The notes beneath the pieces are model-generated. The model was not told the origin of the DNA. It was given only the letters and a program-made list of their open reading frames with translations, and searched no databases. The position numbers were made by a program, and so were the translations under genes. Below, piece by piece: positions 54,830 through 63,902 of a stretch of DNA of 64,000 bases (position 1 is its first letter; each line of letters begins with the position of its first letter). The DNA comes from Halocatena marina (GTDB lineage: Archaea; Halobacteriota; Halobacteria; Halobacteriales; Haloarculaceae). The DNA lies in NCBI RefSeq assembly GCF_023276375.1, contig NZ_JALLPK010000002.1:310001-374000 (forward strand), given 5' to 3'.

Positions 54830-55228
54830 ATGTACGACCGCGTCTGGACAGTACGGTTCTCTGATACTGATCCGTTCGGTATCGCTCACTACCCTCGCAT
54901 TGTGGATGCACTCCACGAGACATCGGACATGTTCATGCAAGAGATTGGCTTTCCGTTTTGGGAAATCTCCCAAGAACGTGGCTTTGGCCTGCCGCTCGTG
55001 GAGATGAACTTCGAATTTGAGAATCCCGTCGAGGCCGGTGATGACGTTACTATCGAACTGACGCCGTCGCTAAGCACCCGGAGTGTCAGATTTGAGTACG
55101 TCGCGCGCTGTAACGGGGCGGTGATGTTCTCAGGGTACGAACAGCGCGTTTGTGCACAGAAAGACGGTGGTGCGATAGAACTGCCTGATGACCTCCGGAC
55201 TGCGATGGAAGTATACACAGACAGTTGA
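54830..55228 (+). CDS. Hotdog acyl-CoA thioesterase, 4HBT family
   Basis: A 132-residue thioesterase from the ATG at 54830 (MYDRVWTVRFSDTDPFGIAH); a much longer upstream frame lacks homology. The motif RFSDTDPFGIAHYPRIVDAL is the catalytic-Asp segment of 4-hydroxybenzoyl-CoA thioesterase-type hotdog enzymes, followed by the long helix and the GLPLVEMNFEFENPVEAGDD strand pair. It hydrolyses an acyl- or aryl-CoA to the free acid. In this cluster, gentisyl-CoA or hydroxybenzoyl-CoA is the likely substrate, which is inference from the neighbouring ligase, hydroxylase and gentisate dioxygenase. Confidence 0.88.
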   Translation: MYDRVWTVRFSDTDPFGIAHYPRIVDALHETSDMFMQEIGFPFWEISQERGFGLPLVEMNFEFENPVEAGDDVTIELTPSLSTRSVRFEYVARCNGAVMFSGYEQRVCAQKDGGAIELPDDLRTAMEVYTDS

Positions 55229-55373
55229 ATGGAATAATTCTCGCGGCCGACTCGAACCTCATTCACCCGAAGACGGTCGTACGAAGTTAACTCGCGCTAG
55301 TTGAGTGTGTCATTAGCGTTGGTATGAATTCAGTGACTGTCCTGTTACGTCCACCGTTCACTGATTCCTCCGA

Positions 55374-55694
55374 TCACAGCCCGAGCTGGGATGCAACCCA
55401 ATAGTCACGAACAGCGAACAACATCTCTCGTTCGTCTTCAAAGTCGGTCGTTTCGGCGACGAATGCGTTCCATTCGTCGCCCGGAACTAGTTCCAGCTCG
55501 TCGGCTGAGGTGGCAGGTGAAGGACTCGCTGCAACCATCCCATCGAACGTGTCGAAGTCTGTGTATTCGGTCAGAAACTCATCGCTGAATAGCTCTGTAA
55601 GCGGGATCTCATCGTGCTCATCTAGGGCTTCTTCTGCGCTTGGAAGGGTTTCCGCAGATTCCGCCGCTGTTTCCAAATTCGTCTCGAACACCAT
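55374..55694 (-). CDS. Small acidic protein, unknown
   Basis: A 106-residue protein, very acidic (about a quarter Asp and Glu), starting MVFETNLETAAESAETLPSA. It has the repeated pattern FSDEFLTEYTDFDTFDGMVA and ends ERE-MLFAVRDYWVASQLGL with an amphipathic helix. There is no signal peptide or metal motif and the family is not recognised. Convergent with the thioesterase gene. Confidence 0.65.
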   Translation of the reverse strand: MVFETNLETAAESAETLPSAEEALDEHDEIPLTELFSDEFLTEYTDFDTFDGMVAASPSPATSADELELVPGDEWNAFVAETTDFEDEREMLFAVRDYWVASQLGL

Positions 55695-55906
55695 GTTGGC
55701 ACGTTGTTAGACAGGCTGTAAAAGTTCATGGTAGTGGCAAGCATCTATGTATGTGTGGTGACATTCACTGGGACAGAGCGATTACAGCGATGGCGTCGCA
55801 ATGACGCTCGTTCTCATCGGAACTGATGGGAACACAGTTCGCTCGGTAGCCCCAAGAATGCCGGCAGATACTGGTGTCGGCGATCGGCTGTACCGTGAAA
55901 CAGATA

Positions 55907-57241
55907 CTAGTCGCCCGAAATAGAGTCGATGAGCGCTGCAACAGCCTGTGCGCCGCGTTCGGGCGTATCGAACGTTGGAATCCCTCTTTCCTCCATTTGC
56001 TGACGCTCGTCTTCAAGCGCGTGGTCGGGGCCAGCAACTGTGAAAAGAATCGGCTTCTCGACCTCCTCCGAGAGTGCCTCCAACTCGTTGACAGGGTACC
56101 CCAACGAGTCTTCGTATATTTCGTAGACGAGAACGATATCGATGTTCTCGTCACGTGCGACGACATCGACGACTTCTCCGAACGCTGGCATCGGTCGTCC
56201 AGTGTCGACAGGGTTCTCTGTGTACGTGATTCCAGGGAGAAGGTCGTCCAGTCGCTCTCGCGTCTCGCTCATCAGCTCTGGGAAGGTTGCTTTCGTTCCC
56301 TTCAGATAATCCGTGATGATGATTCCCGGGCCCGCTTGGGCCGTCACGACCCCGACATTCGGGCCGTCTGGCGTCGGTGAGTCGGCCAGAACCCTCCCAG
56401 CATCAATCAGCTCAGTTGTCGAACTGACGGATACCAAGCCGTAGTGGTTGAATCCATCCTCATAGCGGGCGTTCTCCTGTGCGGGTGCTGCCGTGTGCGC
56501 GCGAGCGAAGTCGGCGATGTCGTGCTCACCGACTTTGAAGGCGGCAATCGGCGTATCAGCCGCCTGAGAGACGCTCAGGAGATTGTCAATATCCTCCGTT
56601 CCCTCAACGTGTAAGACGATCGAATCGGTTCGTGGATCGTCGTCGAGCACCGGAATCAAGTCGGCGAACGTTGTGTTCATCCGATTCCCAAGACCAAACA
56701 TCGCTGAGACACCGTAGCCTTCTCGAACCAGCTGGAATGACAGAGTGATACCGACGCCAGCACTCTGAGTGACGACTCCGACGCTTCCGGTCTGAACGTC
56801 TCGAATACGCGGGACGAAAGAGCCGTACAAGTCTAGATGCGGAATCGCATATCCTGCTGTATTCGGTCCGAGGACGGAAATATCGTACTTTTCAGCAATT
56901 TTCTCGGTTCGATTTTGAAGTTCGTGGCCCTTCGCACCGGCCTCGGCAAATCCGCCAGCGAAGATCACGGCAGCGCCGACACCCGCTTCACCACATTCTT
57001 CGAGAACGTCTGGCTGGAGCTGTGCCGGAACACAGCAGAGGGCCAAATCCGCATCGGTTTCGTGGACCGAGTCGACGAACTCGTACCCGAAAACGGAACC
57101 TGAACTGGACGGATTCACGGGACAAATCTCGGTGTCGTAGGCCTCAACGTTTGACATCGCGTCGTTCCCGAGTTTCCCCGGTGTTTTCGACGCTCCAATG
57201 ACCGCGATACCGTCGGGTTCGAAAAGGTCTACCACGCTCAT
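55907..57241 (-). CDS. Acyl-CoA synthetase (ADP-forming) alpha-subunit-like protein
   Basis: A 444-residue protein of the NDP-forming acyl-CoA synthetase alpha type. It begins with the CoA-binding domain DLFEPDGIAVIGASKTPGKL and the second Rossmann unit LALCCVPAQLQPDVLEECGE. The succinyl-CoA ligase-like domain contains GSVGVVTQSAGVGITLSFQL, and FKVGEHDIADFARAHTAAPA carries the His that is phosphorylated in this family (His-Thr-Ala-Ala instead of His-Thr-Gly). Normally it pairs with an ATP-grasp beta subunit, which is not next to it. It may use a beta subunit encoded elsewhere. Acyl-CoA/ATP interconversion is the expected role; the acid is unknown. Confidence 0.85.
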   Translation of the reverse strand: MSVVDLFEPDGIAVIGASKTPGKLGNDAMSNVEAYDTEICPVNPSSSGSVFGYEFVDSVHETDADLALCCVPAQLQPDVLEECGEAGVGAAVIFAGGFAEAGAKGHELQNRTEKIAEKYDISVLGPNTAGYAIPHLDLYGSFVPRIRDVQTGSVGVVTQSAGVGITLSFQLVREGYGVSAMFGLGNRMNTTFADLIPVLDDDPRTDSIVLHVEGTEDIDNLLSVSQAADTPIAAFKVGEHDIADFARAHTAAPAQENARYEDGFNHYGLVSVSSTTELIDAGRVLADSPTPDGPNVGVVTAQAGPGIIITDYLKGTKATFPELMSETRERLDDLLPGITYTENPVDTGRPMPAFGEVVDVVARDENIDIVLVYEIYEDSLGYPVNELEALSEEVEKPILFTVAGPDHALEDERQQMEERGIPTFDTPERGAQAVAALIDSISGD

Positions 57242-57352
57242 ACACGGTAGAATAAATACTGTGTCATAAACTTCAGGGTTTTTGTTGTGCGTATCCCAGA
57301 GGTACTCATTCTTGATGGGATCTCCCCAACGCCTGAGAGTTGCTTAGTGCGA

Positions 57353-58801
57353 TTACAGAAACCCAATGAACACGGCAGCGTGGATTAAGAATGCAGTGAT
57401 CGGGATGAGGAGTGCCGTTCGCATCACGAACAACACAAAGAGATCGCGGAACCGAATCGGGACATCATCAAACATCTCTACCATCATTGGGGCCGACGCA
57501 GCGAAGAAGATCGCCTGTGAACTCACCACGACCACGACGAATACTTTCGTAATCATGTCCGCTCCGACGGCGAACGTCGCACCGATGAACATCTCTGCAC
57601 CACCGAGAATCAGCGATGTCGCGGCCATCTGTGGATCTGGAATGCCAAATGCTGACAATACAGGGACGAGTGGTGCCGCCAGTATCTCAAAAACTGCGGT
57701 GTACTCGTTGAGTATCACAGCGGTCATCCCGATTGTGAGGATCGTTCCGAGCATCATTCCGGTTAGTTTCAATCCTTCGATGAGTCCCACAAACGCCGAT
57801 CGTGGAATTGAAGCGCCTTCTTTAGCTGTTTGGACTGCCTCGCTGAGCGCAAATCGGAAATAGTCGCGAACCGACCCGCTGAATTCCGGTTCCGGATCCG
57901 GATCTGTGACGAATTCGTGTGGAACAGTCGAAAGCGGTGGAATCCGAACGAGAATAATCGCAGTGAGAACCACGCTAATCAAGTACAGGAAGACGACAAC
58001 CGGAAACACATTGAGAATATCGAGCACAGCGGTGATTGCTCCGACCGTTCCGAGATTTCCAGTGGCAAAACAGGTACAGATGACGAATACTTCCCGTTTG
58101 TTGTATCCGCCACGGTCAAACACGTTCCGCGTGAGGTAGTATCCAATACTGAACGAACCGAGCCACGACGCTGCACTGTCGAGTGCTGCACGACCGGGAA
58201 GATCGAATACGGGATTCATCACCGGCTGAGAGAGTGTTCCGATGAATTGGAGTCCACCGAGCTCAGCGAGTAGATTGACGAAAATCGCTCCGATTGGAAT
58301 CACGAGCGCGATTGTCAACAGGAGACCTCCCCAGACGATTCCCGACGTATTCTGGCTGAAGAGCCATTCCGGACCACTTCCGATCAGAATAGGAATTGCA
58401 ATGACGATCCCAGTGACCCGAAATAACCAAAAAATATTGGATGTCTTCCAATACTCGAGCTCTAATCGATCACCAAACGTCATGATTCCGTGGTGCTCGA
58501 CCATCGCAATACTCGTGAGGACACCGCCAGTGAGCACCACACCGAACGTGAAGTACTCAAGGAGGGTCGGAAACGATACTTGTAAAATATTGACGACAAC
58601 GTCGAGTGGAATTGTCGTTTGGCCTTCCCACTGAATCGGAAACAGAAAGAAGAATGACCCAACTCCGAATGCAAGAATGAATCTCAGTAATGGCTTTAGC
58701 TGTGTTTGTATTAGATTAACGTCCTCGATTGTTTTCGTCTCTGCTTCAGCGCTCTCTCCGGACATATGCTCGTCATTCTCCCACGTGGTGCTACCAAACA
58801 T
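57353..58801 (-). CDS. YjiH family membrane protein (nucleoside-recognition GATE domain)
   Basis: A 482-residue membrane protein with about eleven helices. The ATG at 58801 (MFGSTTWENDEHMSGE) is preferred because a TATA-like ATTTATC lies about 30 bases upstream; the ATG at 58765 is an alternative. Two halves contain the GATE (nucleoside-recognition) pattern: SAASWLGSFSIGYYLTRNVF then FVICTCFATGNLGTVGAITA, and TSLILGGAEMFIGATFAVGA. YjiH proteins are uncharacterised transporters or gates. Its position inside the aromatic region suggests import of an acid, but this is weak inference. Confidence 0.82.
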   Translation of the reverse strand: MFGSTTWENDEHMSGESAEAETKTIEDVNLIQTQLKPLLRFILAFGVGSFFFLFPIQWEGQTTIPLDVVVNILQVSFPTLLEYFTFGVVLTGGVLTSIAMVEHHGIMTFGDRLELEYWKTSNIFWLFRVTGIVIAIPILIGSGPEWLFSQNTSGIVWGGLLLTIALVIPIGAIFVNLLAELGGLQFIGTLSQPVMNPVFDLPGRAALDSAASWLGSFSIGYYLTRNVFDRGGYNKREVFVICTCFATGNLGTVGAITAVLDILNVFPVVVFLYLISVVLTAIILVRIPPLSTVPHEFVTDPDPEPEFSGSVRDYFRFALSEAVQTAKEGASIPRSAFVGLIEGLKLTGMMLGTILTIGMTAVILNEYTAVFEILAAPLVPVLSAFGIPDPQMAATSLILGGAEMFIGATFAVGADMITKVFVVVVVSSQAIFFAASAPMMVEMFDDVPIRFRDLFVLFVMRTALLIPITAFLIHAAVFIGFL

Positions 58802-58939
58802 GAATCGACCATATTTGCAATGAATGATAAATTTTCTGGTTATCACATTTTTTGATAATCTATATGTAATAAATATGTGCGTTGGGTAAGACGGTGTGTC
58901 CGTTTGGGTTCTGTGATGGGCTCTGAACCGCAGAGCCGT

Positions 58940-59020
58940 TATTTCTCACAGGCTGGTGTCATTGCACAGTACAATCTGATAGCCGTGCCGATCAACAAAC
59001 GACTGTCTGCTGTTCAGTAG
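58940..59020 (+). pseudogene. Short fragment resembling an acyl-CoA ligase N-terminal core
   Basis: A 26-residue stretch, YFSQAGVIAQYNLIAVPINK followed by RLSAVQ and a stop, resembles the GAV-x-PIN-x-RL motif near the N-terminus of ANL-superfamily ligases. No start or continuation exists. It is probably a relic of another CoA ligase gene; the match is short. Confidence 0.35.
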
Positions 59021-59079
59021 AGTCTCGACGGATTGTTGCGACCACAACGCTTATCATCATTTCCCCAAGACATTTTCCC

Positions 59080-60309
59080 ATGACCGGGGAGACGACAACG
59101 GAGTCTGTACTGGTAGCTGGCGCTGGACCGGTAGGAATGACAACGGCGTTAGCGTTACACGCGCGGGGAGTGGAGGCGACGGTTCTCGAAGCAGAGTCTG
59201 CAGACCGCGATCGATCTGGGAGTCGGGCAATCTACGTTCACGGATCGACGCTCCGGACGCTTGAGCGGATTCATCCGGGTCTTGGAACCGGCCTCGTCGA
59301 AGAAGGAATCGTCTGGCCGACGCGACGGACGCTCTTTCGCGGAAAGGAGGTGTTCTCGCGGACGTACGATTCCCCCGGCGGTTCGGGTGATATCCCTCAC
59401 TTCACCAGTATACCACAGGTTGTAACCGAACAGCACATGCACGACGCACTTGCCGACGTCGGCATTGATATTCACTGGGATGCGGAGGTAGACACTGTAA
59501 CGACGTCTCCCGACGGTGTCCGTGTTGGAACAGCTGACGGACGTAAATGGGAGTCTGCATTCCTCGTTGGTGCCGATGGCGGTGGCTCGACGGTCCGCAA
59601 CGAGATCGGCGCGAACTTCGATGGCGACCAATCCGAGAACGCCTTCATCATCGCCGACGTTGGGGAAGTCGAAGACGATCCACGTCCGCCCGAGCGGATG
59701 TTCCACTACGATGCCCCAGATGCAGATGGACGGAACGTGCTGCTCGTTCCCTTTGCTGGCGGCTGGCGACTCGATATCCAGTGTATCGAAGGCGACGACC
59801 CCGAAGAGCTCTGCAGTGACGAACGGATGCGTGAGTTCGTCCGCGATATCATGGGTAAGCGCTATGCGGATAATCTGGAGTGGGTTTCGAGCTACTATTT
59901 CTTGCAAGTGATGGCTGATGCCTTCGTTGACGAACACCGGCGTGTGCTGCTCGCCGGTGAGGCAGCCCATCTGTTGGCGCCGTTCGGTGCCCGTGGTATG
60001 AACTCTGGAATCGCTGATGCTGACGAGGCCGCCTCAGCGATCGCAGCTGCAATCGACGCCACGACCGAAGCGGTCGTCCGTGACGAGGTAGAGCTGTACG
60101 CAGCACGGCGTGAGAAGGCTGCTGAATTCAACCTCACTGCGGCCGGTCAAGCGCTAGAGTATCTTCAAGGTGAAAACCCGGTGACGGTCCTTCGAAAGGA
60201 GGCGGCTGCCTCGTTAGCAGACCACTTCGAGACTGCTGGTGAGTGGCTCGATGACGCACCGTACGGTCCCCGCGGAACTCCGCCAATCGTCTCGACCGGA
60301 AACTACTGA
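59080..60309 (+). CDS. FAD-dependent aromatic hydroxylase (FAD_binding_3)
   Basis: A 409-residue flavoprotein monooxygenase. The dinucleotide motif VLVAGAGPVGMTTALALHAR is at 10-29, FLVGADGGGSTVRNEIGA (DG motif) at 161-178, and LLAGEAAHLLAPFGARGMNS (GD motif) at 290-309. The last normally reads GDAAH; here Glu294 replaces Asp. It hydroxylates an aromatic ring using NAD(P)H and oxygen in the cytoplasm. In this cluster it could make gentisate from hydroxybenzoate, or hydroxylate a CoA-activated ring. It is divergent from the YjiH gene, convergent with the second IclR gene, and near-leaderless from CTTATCA at 59050. Confidence 0.92.
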   Translation: MTGETTTESVLVAGAGPVGMTTALALHARGVEATVLEAESADRDRSGSRAIYVHGSTLRTLERIHPGLGTGLVEEGIVWPTRRTLFRGKEVFSRTYDSPGGSGDIPHFTSIPQVVTEQHMHDALADVGIDIHWDAEVDTVTTSPDGVRVGTADGRKWESAFLVGADGGGSTVRNEIGANFDGDQSENAFIIADVGEVEDDPRPPERMFHYDAPDADGRNVLLVPFAGGWRLDIQCIEGDDPEELCSDERMREFVRDIMGKRYADNLEWVSSYYFLQVMADAFVDEHRRVLLAGEAAHLLAPFGARGMNSGIADADEAASAIAAAIDATTEAVVRDEVELYAARREKAAEFNLTAAGQALEYLQGENPVTVLRKEAAASLADHFETAGEWLDDAPYGPRGTPPIVSTGNY

Positions 60310-60372
60310 TCGTTGCTCACAGGCCGATGGTATCCCCGTCAACGAAGGCCCAGCAGGATAGTGAATATTAGG

Positions 60373-61134
60373 TTAATGACTGTACTTGTAATTGATCGAT
60401 ATCGTACTTGATGCTTCCCGGATCTTCTGTCGGAGTTGCTTTTGGTATGGATTGTTTTGGATCCGATCGCTGGGCGCGACGATGCCGACAGCGCCAAGAA
60501 TATCGTCATCTGCGATAATCGGCGCGGCAATGACACCCATGCCGGTGACTTGTTGATCCCAGTCGACAGCGTATCCATCTGACCGTATCTGTTCGAGTTC
60601 GTTCTTGAGTCTCGAAACGCTGGTAATCGTCGCGTTGGTCATTTGTTCTAGTCCGTGTGTATCGATGATTTCGTCAATTCGCGCTTCAGAGAGGTGAGCG
60701 AGAATCGCCTTACCGGATGCGTGTGTGTGGATCGGTGTTCGCATCCCGGGATACATGCCGAGATCTAATGCTTGCTCACCTCGTTCATAGTGAAGGATAA
60801 CTGCTCGTCCGTTATCTTCAACGTTGATGTCCGCTACTTCACCGGTTTCTGCGACTAGCTGCTGTAGTTCGTTGCGCGCGACTCTGAACAATCGGCTTCG
60901 ATATTTGACTCTCGCTCCGATGGCGAGCAGCTTATAACTCAACTGATACTCTCCATCGACTCTCGTGATGTACTCCATCGACTGGAGTGTTTGTACGTAA
61001 TCGTAAATGGTGCTTTGCGGGACGTCAAACCGTGCCGCGAGTTCCGCTGGAGTCACACTGGTCTGCTTCCAGAGTATCTCGATGATCTTGAACGCTCTCT
61101 GGACCGTTTTGAGTGGTGGTGTGTTGGATGTCAT
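60373..61134 (-). CDS. IclR family regulator of aromatic cluster (right)
   Basis: A 253-residue IclR protein from the ATG at 61134 (MTSNTPPLKTVQRAFKIIEI). The winged helix has VTPAELAARFDVPQSTIYDY and LQSMEYITRVDGEYQLSYKL. The effector domain has PIHTHASGKAILAHL, EARIDEIIDTHGLEQMTNAT and VTGMGVIAAPIIADDDILGA. It closes the aromatic region on its right side, convergent with the FAD monooxygenase gene, and could also control the SSS transporter at 62-64 kb. A 12-base TTTGATTGAGTG upstream (61144-61155) also occurs in the TetR operator at 38373-38384. Confidence 0.9.
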   Translation of the reverse strand: MTSNTPPLKTVQRAFKIIEILWKQTSVTPAELAARFDVPQSTIYDYVQTLQSMEYITRVDGEYQLSYKLLAIGARVKYRSRLFRVARNELQQLVAETGEVADINVEDNGRAVILHYERGEQALDLGMYPGMRTPIHTHASGKAILAHLSEARIDEIIDTHGLEQMTNATITSVSRLKNELEQIRSDGYAVDWDQQVTGMGVIAAPIIADDDILGAVGIVAPSDRIQNNPYQKQLRQKIREASSTISINYKYSH

Positions 61135-62037
61135 ATACAATACTTTGATTGAGTGGTGCACTTGTTAGTTGCGATTATATCGTAACTAATACGGCAGCTA
61201 TTCCGAGAATGCTGCTCCTCGAACTGTCCGTTAGGTGGTCTCGAATTCCTCTGACATTTTTCTATATTACCATGCCAAAATATAATTGTATAAAATACAT
61301 AATGTATGTGGTGGTGTTCTTCGTCGATATGAAATTACGATTGTACTGCTGTAACGACCACCGTCTTTTCTGTCTGTATCTTCCTTAACAAACATATCTA
61401 CTATACTATATTGAAATGATGATTGCGGATATATCGTAAAATACTATACGATCCTGACGTATTATCTACACATTTACGTTGTAGGAGACGAAGACAATGA
61501 TCACAGCGAATCACCGAGGAAGTTAGTACAGTTATGGATTCGAAGAAATCTGTGTTGTAGAAATACAATAGCAATTAGTACAAGACATCAATTTCATTTG
61601 ATAGCTCGGAATATCGTTTGCTTCAAGTGCTTACAATTTCACTATACAACTCTGTTTCCTCAATCGACCAGTCGAATCCGACTGATAATAGTGAGACATT
61701 TCGGCAACTGTCTCACTTTCATCGAGGATGTTGTCCTCATGTAATCACGAACGAACGTATCACAACTCTCACTCTTACTTCGCTACTAATTCACCACCAT
61801 TATTTATTCTCAAAGAAGATACTCTATAATTCACAGATAATGTCTGAATACAGTAAATGAAATAACACCCCTAGACGTGTTATAGCGTTCCAGGTCGATC
61901 TCCTGGATCAAAATATCTTGCTGTAATTATCAGTACGGGCCAAGCTCTGAGGACACTTTACAGTAACTCCTCCACAGCATACTGAAGTGTGACAGACTAA
62001 CGTGACACTGCGTCCGTAGAAAAACGAAGTGTGAAAA
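61135..62037. other. AT-rich intergenic region
   Basis: No gene supported in about 900 bases. Composition is strongly AT-rich with short frames lacking homology. Confidence 0.5.
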
Positions 62038-62223
62038 TCACTCGTTATTTTGTAGCGGTTCGAGTTCCTCGTCACCGAGTTTCTCGCTCCCAAGACCAAC
62101 GAACTTCGATCGATCTTTCGGTGGATTCGTTACAAGCAGATAGATACCGAGCATGAGCGAAAATACCGCCATTCCAAGCAAGACGACAACCGTCATAGCG
62201 AGTGAAGAATCGAAAGGTGCCAT
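62038..62223 (-). CDS. Small single-helix membrane protein, symporter accessory
   Basis: A 61-residue protein, MAPFDSSLAMTVVVLLGMAV onward, with one membrane helix (residues about 10-33) and a charged C-terminal tail (KDRSKFVGLGSEKLGDEELE). It is encoded three bases after the SSS gene on the same strand. Comparable small proteins accompany several SSS transporters in haloarchaea and may stabilise them; a direct role here is inferred from position. Confidence 0.7.
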   Translation of the reverse strand: MAPFDSSLAMTVVVLLGMAVFSLMLGIYLLVTNPPKDRSKFVGLGSEKLGDEELEPLQNNE

Positions 62224-62226
62224 CGG

Positions 62227-63744
62227 TTAGTGCTCCTGATCCTCTTGCCCACCATCGGTTGCGGTGACGTCGAAGAACGGTTCGAGTGTCTTTTTCGACG
62301 GCTTTCCCGTGGCGTACGACGCGATTACAAGCGTGAGGAAACTCATCACGACGCCCGGAATGACCGGATCCGTGATGACACTTGAAATGCTCTTGGGGAT
62401 GACCGGATAGATGTTCGTCCCAATATGCCAAGCGACAACGGTCGAAAAGCCGACGACCATGCCAGCGATTCCCCCGATAGTGTTGGCGCGTTTCCAATGT
62501 AGTCCGAGGACAAGTGGAATGAAGAACATCCCTCCCATCATCGAGGCTTGCAGGACAACGATCAACTGGACCAGTCCACCGAGGAGACCACTGTTGAGCG
62601 CGAGCACGAACGGAATCAATCCGAGTACTCCCACTGAGAGACGGTTTGCCCAAAGCTTCTGTCGCTCAGTCGCTTCGGGATTAATGAGCTTTCCGTAGAT
62701 GTCGTGAGCAAGCCCCGCACCCGAAACGATCATCACCGAGTCGACCGTGCTCAGGATGGCGGAGAACACGGCACAGATCATCAGTGCGCCCAGAACTGGA
62801 CCGAGCACGTTCAGGCTCATGATGACGCTTGCCAAATCTGGTGTGCTGAGTTGGGGGAACAGTACACGCATGCTTACACCCAGGAGAGCGACCGACGTTC
62901 CGATGATGGTCTGGAAGATGAGCGTGATACCAATAGCTTGTCGGACGGTCTTCTCATCGCGCATCGAGTAGATTCGAGTGATTTCATACGGTGCAGCAGC
63001 GATGGAGAACCCAAATGCGGCCATGAATCCGACAACCTCGCTGGTCGAAAGTGAGTTCCCAACGAATGACGGCTCGAACGACTGGAAGAGTGCATTGATC
63101 GTCCCGAGTCCACCGATGAAGTGCAGCGAGAGGGGAATCGCAACAAGCACCCCTGCCGCCATCACGACAGCCTGCATGAAGTCGGTGAGCATGCTTGCAC
63201 GCATCCCCCCAATCGCGGTGTAGACAACCGCAGTCATCACCATGAGAAACATTCCGATTTCGGGGGCGAGTCCGAGCAGCGACTGGAAGATAAGTCCACC
63301 AGCAGTCACCTGTGCACTGAGATAGACAGTGTAGGCGAGGACAATGAGGAACGCACCGATTGCACGGGCGTAATCACCGTTTGCGCCGTCATCACCATAC
63401 CGTACCGCGATAAAATCTGGAACCGTCACGCGTCCGAACCGACGCATTTGCGGTGCGACGAGGAGCAGTGAGACGATCCATCCTGCCCACAGTCCCGGCC
63501 AAATCCAAATGAAGCCGAACCCGAGAAGGTAGTGGATACCAAACGTTCCAACGAGTGTCCCGGCACTCATCTGAGAGGCCGAGAGCGTCGCTCCTCCGAC
63601 AACGGGGCCAATGTTTCGTCCGGCGACGAGGAAGTCCTCTTCGTCTTTGGTCGTCTTGTAGCCATAATAGCCGATCCCGAGGATAACAAGGAAATAAATG
63701 ATGACAATGCCGATGAACACCGGACTGAGTGTGATGAGCGCCAT
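62227..63744 (-). CDS. Sodium:solute symporter, SSS family
   Basis: A 505-residue SSS carrier. The core motif GYKTTKDEEDFLVAGRNIGP then VVGGATLSASQMSAGTLVGT starts helices 1-2. LMVMTAVVYTAIGGMRASML is the sodium-site region, and CAVFSAILSTVDSVMIVSGA the later conserved helix. A PanF-like (pantothenate/monocarboxylate) branch is suggested by FGIHYLLGFGFIWIWPGLWA. It lies in an operon of small helical proteins: one after it (62038), one overlapping its start (63744) and another upstream (63892). Given the adjacent aromatic catabolic region and IclR gene, it could import an aromatic or related acid, which is inference. Confidence 0.92.
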   Translation of the reverse strand: MALITLSPVFIGIVIIYFLVILGIGYYGYKTTKDEEDFLVAGRNIGPVVGGATLSASQMSAGTLVGTFGIHYLLGFGFIWIWPGLWAGWIVSLLLVAPQMRRFGRVTVPDFIAVRYGDDGANGDYARAIGAFLIVLAYTVYLSAQVTAGGLIFQSLLGLAPEIGMFLMVMTAVVYTAIGGMRASMLTDFMQAVVMAAGVLVAIPLSLHFIGGLGTINALFQSFEPSFVGNSLSTSEVVGFMAAFGFSIAAAPYEITRIYSMRDEKTVRQAIGITLIFQTIIGTSVALLGVSMRVLFPQLSTPDLASVIMSLNVLGPVLGALMICAVFSAILSTVDSVMIVSGAGLAHDIYGKLINPEATERQKLWANRLSVGVLGLIPFVLALNSGLLGGLVQLIVVLQASMMGGMFFIPLVLGLHWKRANTIGGIAGMVVGFSTVVAWHIGTNIYPVIPKSISSVITDPVIPGVVMSFLTLVIASYATGKPSKKTLEPFFDVTATDGGQEDQEH

Positions 63745-63902
63745 CAGTCACCTCCCCGGGCTGGTGCTACGTCCGCGTGATTATCCTCCTCTTCGTCTGT
63801 CGTGTCTTCCTGACGTCCCTTGTACCACGCCCACACGAATGTGAAGCCGATGTACACACTAGCGACGGCCAGAAATTTGATGATTTCGAAACTAAGCGAC
63901 AT
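63744..63902 (-). CDS. Small single-helix membrane protein upstream of SSS gene
   Basis: A 52-residue protein from the ATG at 63902 (MSLSFEIIKFLAVASVYIGF). One membrane helix, residues about 7-26, is followed by TFVWAWYKGRQEDTTDEEED and an acidic tail. Its stop shares one base with the symporter start (TGATG), indicating translational coupling. Family not assigned; probably an accessory subunit. Confidence 0.75.
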   Translation of the reverse strand: MSLSFEIIKFLAVASVYIGFTFVWAWYKGRQEDTTDEEEDNHADVAPARGGD

